18,066 nt of DNA from positions 1 through 18,066 of the forward strand of contig DGSB01000016.1 of the NCBI GenBank assembly GCA_002390045.1. The letters run 5' to 3'. The first letter of the stretch is position 1. Each line of letters opens with the position of its first letter. The DNA comes from Fibrobacter sp. UBA4373. GTDB taxonomy: Bacteria; Fibrobacterota; Fibrobacteria; Fibrobacterales; Fibrobacteraceae. A model generated the notes under the pieces. That model had not been told where the DNA came from. It did not search any database and saw only the letters and a program-made list of their open reading frames with translations. A program made the translations under genes and the position numbers. Below, piece by piece: positions 14,145 to 18,066 of this stretch.

Positions 14145-15053
14145 TTAGAAAATATCGACGTTAATATCCAAACCATCTTGGAGAATGATCTGGAACAAGC
14201 TATCTGCGGAGTGCAACGTCTGCACCAGTTCGTCGTGGAGTTTGCGGTCGTTCAAGAGAATGCCCGCCGTGTTATCCTTCGATTGGAGCTTTTCCGTGAT
14301 AGCGGTTAAACGGTCTGTGACTGCGTCCAGTTTCCCGACGACACCGCCCGCATCTTTCATCAGGTTGCTTGCATCGGAAAGAAGCCCGTTGATAGGAGCT
14401 TGCGTTGTGTCGAGCAAAGCGTTCACCTTGACGGTTGCGTCGTTCAAATTTTTGAGACTTTTTTTGAGTTGCGGATCGGTATCGGAAAGCATTTTTGACA
14501 GACGGTTTTCTAGCGTTTCCGCCTTGTCCATCATCGAGCGGAACCTGACGCGGAATTCAGGATTCGCAATCGTGGAATCCATCACGCGATGGACAGAAGT
14601 AATCAGGATCTTTGTAGAATCGATGATTTCTCCTGCAAGTCCGAGAGCTTCGGCAATTCCCGCGTCAAACTGACCGTCGATCGTATCGCCCGGGTTGTAG
14701 TTTACATTCGAATCGCAGAGGATCATGCCGATTTGACGTTCGCCCATGATACCGATATTCTGTACACGGATTTCGGAACCGACTGGAATTCTGACATCGT
14801 TTCGAATACGCACAACGACCAGCACCTTGTGCCCGTACAGGTGAATGTTCTCAACTTTGCCGAGCTTGACTCCGTTGATTTTCACAGGATCGTCAAGAGT
14901 CAAAGTACTTACCTGCGGGAATCGCAGATAATAGGTGTCAAAAACTTCACGGGGATCCTTGTCGTTCAAAAAGAACAGGCCAAAAATCAAAATGATAATG
15001 GCGAGGAGAACGACGAGGCCCACTGCGAGATATAAACTGGTATTCTTTTTCAT
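14145..15053 (-). CDS. MCE/MlaD-family lipid-transport substrate-binding protein
   Basis: A 302-residue protein anchored by one N-terminal membrane helix (about 7-29). It is followed by an MCE domain (about 38-115): VSTLTLDDPVKINGVKLGKV, then VRIPVGSEIRV and NIGIMGERQIGM. MCE proteins form hexameric rings in the periplasm and work with an ABC permease and ATPase (MlaE and MlaF type) to move phospholipids between membranes. The long C-terminal part (about 140-300) is helical with heptad-like leucines (for example LKKSLKNLNDATVKVNALLD), as in MCE proteins that build needles or tubes. No permease or ATPase gene is next to it; the partners must lie elsewhere. It sits between trmH (18-base gap) and ptsH (25-base gap). 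Family is confident; the lipid cargo and direction are unknown. Confidence 0.87.
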   Translation of the reverse strand: MKKNTSLYLAVGLVVLLAIIILIFGLFFLNDKDPREVFDTYYLRFPQVSTLTLDDPVKINGVKLGKVENIHLYGHKVLVVVRIRNDVRIPVGSEIRVQNIGIMGERQIGMILCDSNVNYNPGDTIDGQFDAGIAEALGLAGEIIDSTKILITSVHRVMDSTIANPEFRVRFRSMMDKAETLENRLSKMLSDTDPQLKKSLKNLNDATVKVNALLDTTQAPINGLLSDASNLMKDAGGVVGKLDAVTDRLTAITEKLQSKDNTAGILLNDRKLHDELVQTLHSADSLFQIILQDGLDINVDIF

Positions 15054-15071
15054 CTCAAGAAGTAATTTAGT

Positions 15072-15755
15072 TTATTCGTCGCCTATACGGGTGATCGAGC
15101 TGGATGCGGTTTCGTCGTTTATGTGCCTTTCCAGCCATTCTAAGAGAAGTTCGTCACGTTCTTTTGGCGGAAGTGTAAAGTTTTGGCGACCTTTTTCCTG
15201 CATATAATGGTCTAAATAGCACATCAGCACGCCCCCGGCGACGGAAACGTTCATCGATTCGGTGATGCCGTACTGGGGAAGTTTAAATTCGCAGTCCGCG
15301 GCGGCAAGGGTGTCGGGATGGTTTCCGGTGAATTCGCTGCCGAGATAAAATGCGGTGGGCTTGGAAAGGTCTAAGTCCAAAACGGAATTGTTGGTGTTCG
15401 TGCTCGCGACGGCAATGCGGTAGCCTTTTTTCCGCAGGTGTTCCATGCAGGCCATCCGTTTTTTGTGCAAGTAAATGTTCATCCATTTGATGGAACCCTT
15501 CAAAATGGACTTGTTTACTTTGTACGGATTCACTTCTTCGATCACGTGTACGTCTTCAAGCCCAAAAACTTCTGCGGTACGGATGACGGCGGAAATGTTA
15601 TGCGGGTCAAAGAGGTCTTCGAGGACCATGCAAAAATGCCGCGTACGGTTCTGCACGACTTTAACAAGAAGATCGCGGCGATGTTCAGTGATGCGAGGAA
15701 GGTAGGCTTCGATTTTTTCCTGCATTTCGGGAGAAGAGTAGACGTAATTTTCCAT
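15072..15755 (-). CDS. trmH: TrmH-family tRNA 2'-O-ribose methyltransferase
   Basis: A 227-residue SPOUT-class methyltransferase. It resembles TrmH, which methylates the 2'-OH of Gm18 in tRNA. Motif 1 is CMVLEDLFDPHNISAVIRTA (42-61) with the catalytic-type arginine in the NISAVIRTAE helix. Motif 2 is FYLGSEFTG (136-144), and motif 3 is GITESMNVSVAGGVLM (163-178), the trefoil-knot SAM site. The match to the E. coli protein around PHNVSAIIRTAD and QSLNVSVA is close, and there is no N-terminal L30e-like rRNA-binding domain of the RlmB or TsnR type, favouring a tRNA target. It starts five bases after the secreted-protein gene, with AGGAA upstream, and is followed by the MCE gene. Other SpoU-class 2'-O-methyltransferases are the main alternative. 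Confidence 0.82.
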   Translation of the reverse strand: MENYVYSSPEMQEKIEAYLPRITEHRRDLLVKVVQNRTRHFCMVLEDLFDPHNISAVIRTAEVFGLEDVHVIEEVNPYKVNKSILKGSIKWMNIYLHKKRMACMEHLRKKGYRIAVASTNTNNSVLDLDLSKPTAFYLGSEFTGNHPDTLAAADCEFKLPQYGITESMNVSVAGGVLMCYLDHYMQEKGRQNFTLPPKERDELLLEWLERHINDETASSSITRIGDE

Positions 15756-15760
15756 AGACT

Positions 15761-16747
15761 TTAATTTCCTGCGGGCTTATTAGAAATGGAGTTTTGTTGC
15801 TTAAAGATCAACGGGGTTTCGGTCACGAATACGGGGCGCTTTTGAAGGGCCTCCTTCCGCTTTTTTTCGACAGCGTCACCGATGGTCCAATTGAGCTTTC
15901 CTGCGGCGATCTGCGTAAATTCTTCGAGTTCATTTGCGTACTTTTGGTGGAGTACCTGGGAGGTGTCGACGGGCGTGTGGTTGCCGGCGACATAGCTTTC
16001 CGAGGATTCCGAAATGTTCCGAATGATCTCTCCGATTTTGGAATTGACCACATCGCGGAAAACGCCCATCTTCATGATGGAATTGAGAACTGCGTTTGCG
16101 GGGAAAACGATTGCGCGGAACTTGTAACGAGTCTTTTCTCCTTCCGGATGCATATCTAAAATTGCGACAGCGATTCCGTGCAAGTTCCACCGGAGAATTT
16201 TGCAACGTCCGCTCCCATAGAAAACGGAATGGAACCCTTTTTCGACTCCGGCGCTGTCTTGCATGGCCCAGTAAAAATCCCCAAAGAGATTTCCGCCGTT
16301 GTCTCCGCTAAAAAGCCGTTGGTCCGGAGAATTGTAATGGATTGTGTAATTGGTTCCTTGGAACACGTTTACAAGGGCTGTTGTAAAGGGAAAGTGGTCG
16401 AATAGATAACTCATCATGGGGCCAGAAACCGGAAGAATTCCTGAATTCTCGTAGATGACGCGGTAACGGCTTCCCAAATGCCCAAACATTTCTTTGGTCA
16501 CGGGACTACGCATGTCGATCCCGCGATTTTTCAAGTCGAAAAAGACGGAGCAGAATTCTGCGTCGTACTCGATGTGATCGATAGGCTCGAGTTCTTGCGC
16601 GGAGCAGCCCGGCAAAATTACGTCCAAACATTTTTTGGCCGCGGCGCAGGAATGATGGCGTAGCTCGTCTTTTGTCGGGTCGGCAAAAGCGACCGTACAA
16701 AAAAGGAGGGCAAGTAGCAACGTGTGTCGTTTCAAGAGAGATCTCAT
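15761..16747 (-). CDS. Secreted hypothetical protein with cysteine-rich N-terminus
   Basis: A 328-residue protein that I do not recognise. It begins with a signal peptide (basic MRSLLKRH, hydrophobic LLLALLFC, cleavage likely after VAFA), so it should be exported. The mature N-terminus has four cysteines within about 35 residues (HHSCAAAKKC, PGCS, EFC), spaced as if for two disulfides. The middle is rich in aromatic and glycine residues (for example SGDNGGNLFGDFYWAM and FHSVFYGSGRCKILRWNLHG) and looks globular and beta-rich. The C-terminal part is charged and helical. There are no lipobox, sortase or repeat signals. Its ATG overlaps the stop of the M16 gene as TAATG, and trmH begins five bases after it, so it is translated with them. 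The thioredoxin-fold gene at the window start is distant. It is probably a lineage-specific envelope protein. Confidence 0.75.
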   Translation of the reverse strand: MRSLLKRHTLLLALLFCTVAFADPTKDELRHHSCAAAKKCLDVILPGCSAQELEPIDHIEYDAEFCSVFFDLKNRGIDMRSPVTKEMFGHLGSRYRVIYENSGILPVSGPMMSYLFDHFPFTTALVNVFQGTNYTIHYNSPDQRLFSGDNGGNLFGDFYWAMQDSAGVEKGFHSVFYGSGRCKILRWNLHGIAVAILDMHPEGEKTRYKFRAIVFPANAVLNSIMKMGVFRDVVNSKIGEIIRNISESSESYVAGNHTPVDTSQVLHQKYANELEEFTQIAAGKLNWTIGDAVEKKRKEALQKRPVFVTETPLIFKQQNSISNKPAGN

Positions 16748-18066
16748 TAGCGAACGTCAAGACTGTCGATGGGAATTTGGGTGAAGGATCCAACGTCTTT
16801 CAATTTTTCCGCAGGACCGACGATGCTTGTCGTCATCTTGTTCGGGTCGAAATACTTGGCGATCATTTCCTTGACCTGATCTTTGGTTACGGCGTTGATT
16901 TCGTTTACATAGTCGATGTAATGAGAATCTTTTTTTCCGAGAAGCTGATCGCGGGCGAAGAGGATCGTGGAATTTGCCGGCGTATCAAAGAGGCTGGGCA
17001 GGCTTTCGATGAGCGTCTTTTTCGCATGGGCGAGCTCTTCGTCGGTCGGGCCTTCTTTTTGGAGCTTTTCGATTTCTTCACGGATGAGCTTTAAGGCGAG
17101 TGCGGCGCTTTCGACTTTTGTCTGCAAATGGATGGTGACAAAGGCTTCGTCTCGGTAATCATTTTCGGCACGGCTGTGAATGCTGTAAGCAAGTCCGTTA
17201 TCGGAACGAACGCGTGTCATGAGGCGCGAAGAAAAACTTCCTCCGCCAAGGATAAAGCTCGCGACGGCTGTCGGATAATAGTCCTTGTGAGGACGTTTGA
17301 CGAAAGGCGCCATCAAAGAAATGTTCGCCTGGGTAATGTCTTTATCGACAAGATAAATGCCGGTTTTGTTCTTAGGCTTGAGCGGAGGAACTTTGGCTCC
17401 GTTCTGGACTCCGGAAGGCCAAGTGTCAAAATATTTTTTGAGTTCTGTCACCATGGAATCCTTGCTAAAGTCTCCAGCGATGGCAAAGATGATTTTTCCG
17501 CTTTGGAAACGTCCCTCGGCAAGCTTCACCAGATCCTCACGTTTGACTTTGCGGAATTCTTCCGCAGTCGCATTCCAAAGGCGCGGATTCGGCTCGTAAT
17601 TGGTGTATTCTTCTAAAGCCGAAAGGACTGCCGAAGGGTTGTCAAAGCGATGTTCGTAGGCGTTTGCTGCATTGGCTTTTTGGATTTCCAGAGCCTTTTC
17701 GTCAAAAGCCGGGGAAAGGAACACTTCCTTGGCGAGCGAGAGCATTTGAGGAAAATCCTTGGTCATGCATTCCACGCTAATCACGCTCGTAAATGTGCCG
17801 ACCGATCCTGCAAGGGAAGCGGCAATATATTCCAGGGAATCATCCAGCGCTTGCGGGGAAAGCTTTTTTGAACCGCCACGACGGAACATCGCCGACAGAA
17901 GCTCGTGAGCCGCTTCGTTTTGAATTTGATCATTCACATAAGGTTCGTCAAAGAAGATGTTGAAGTGAATGAGCGGAAGCGTCTTGTCTTCGATCACGTA
18001 GCCGGTGATGCCTTCCGAAATTTTGACGCGGGCGTCAGCTGCGTTCGGGGCGACGTACTGGAATTC
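16747..18066 (-). CDS. M16-family peptidase-like protein lacking the zinc motif, 5'-truncated by the window edge
   Basis: The frame is open to the last base, so this is the C-terminal 439 residues of a longer protein; a GTG at 17997 is only an internal codon. The protein has the paired M16 (insulinase/pitrilysin) domain pattern. In the first visible domain, where active members have HXXEH, the sequence reads NEAAHELLSAMFRRGG, which lacks the motif. That matches the non-catalytic partner subunits of two-part M16 systems. The second domain has the conserved LGGGSFSSRLMTRVRSDNGLAYSIHSR, with the arginine and tyrosine that help bind substrate. It may act with a catalytic M16 subunit encoded just upstream, outside the window, or the missing N-terminal part may carry its own HXXEH. 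A periplasmic location is usual for these proteins. It is the first visible gene of the minus-strand array. Confidence 0.85.
   Translation of the reverse strand, partial: EFQYVAPNAADARVKISEGITGYVIEDKTLPLIHFNIFFDEPYVNDQIQNEAAHELLSAMFRRGGSKKLSPQALDDSLEYIAASLAGSVGTFTSVISVECMTKDFPQMLSLAKEVFLSPAFDEKALEIQKANAANAYEHRFDNPSAVLSALEEYTNYEPNPRLWNATAEEFRKVKREDLVKLAEGRFQSGKIIFAIAGDFSKDSMVTELKKYFDTWPSGVQNGAKVPPLKPKNKTGIYLVDKDITQANISLMAPFVKRPHKDYYPTAVASFILGGGSFSSRLMTRVRSDNGLAYSIHSRAENDYRDEAFVTIHLQTKVESAALALKLIREEIEKLQKEGPTDEELAHAKKTLIESLPSLFDTPANSTILFARDQLLGKKDSHYIDYVNEINAVTKDQVKEMIAKYFDPNKMTTSIVGPAEKLKDVGSFTQIPIDSLDVR

Noticed and set aside
14120..14176. Longer HPr start reaching into the MCE gene
   Set aside because: Family alignment starts at MLSKEIVVTNKLG and a ribosome-like GGTGG precedes that ATG.
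18061..18066. The window ends exactly on GAATTC
   Set aside because: This is an EcoRI recognition sequence and may be a clone or contig edge or chance; it is not a biological feature.
1..18066. Search for a defence, CRISPR, toxin-antitoxin, prophage or biosynthetic cluster
   Set aside because: No repeats, integrases, transposases or related domains were seen; genes are mostly recognisable housekeeping or envelope families.

Overview
The window looks like a compact chromosomal segment from a Gram-negative bacterium of roughly balanced base composition. An envelope typical of Gram-negatives is implied by an MCE/MlaD-type lipid-transport protein, a lytic transglycosylase and an outer-membrane-barrel-like domain. 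The overall protein style and gene mix suggest Fibrobacterota (Fibrobacter-like), but no rRNA or other decisive taxonomic marker is present, so that is inference. Almost every base is coding: no gap exceeds about 110 bases. I see no tRNA, rRNA, CRISPR array, insertion sequence or phage gene.

Left part (1-3751): a thioredoxin-fold gene cut by the window start is coupled by an ATGA overlap to a family 2 glycosyltransferase. The glycosyltransferase frame runs on without a stop into a domain with its own signal peptide and a beta-barrel-like sequence. Convergent to it is a 94-residue protein resembling a lone EF-Tu domain 2, followed by a good intrinsic terminator that lies inside the end of the glycosyltransferase frame. 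Only 24 bases away, divergently, is mqnA (chorismate dehydratase, futalosine route to menaquinone). Its 3' end overlaps that of a KDPG/KHG aldolase gene on the other strand by 32 bases.

Middle (3752-7098): a 106-base divergent intergenic region with phased T-tracts precedes an RNase R-type exoribonuclease (rnr). Three bases later comes a rhamnan-synthesis F (RgpF)-family glycan gene, closed by a probable terminator.

Right part (7099-18066): ten genes on the minus strand form one tight array, read from the right end leftward: an M16 peptidase-like protein lacking the zinc motif (cut by the window end), an unrecognised secreted protein, trmH, an MCE/MlaD protein, ptsH (HPr), ptsI (Enzyme I), a soluble lytic transglycosylase with TPR-like repeats, an EamA-type transporter, prmA and hemE. 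Junctions range from a 20-base overlap to a 25-base gap, so co-transcription and translational coupling are likely. The array mixes envelope maintenance, RNA/ribosome modification, haem synthesis and the general phosphotransferase components. No sugar-specific Enzyme II is present in the window, and HPr carries both His15 and the regulatory Ser46, which fits a regulatory role at least as well as a transport one.

I did not find a clear new defence or mobile system. The most unusual items are the glycosyltransferase/outer-membrane-domain fusion, the solitary EF-Tu-domain-2-like gene with its embedded terminator, and the placement of HPr/EI inside an envelope and translation housekeeping operon.
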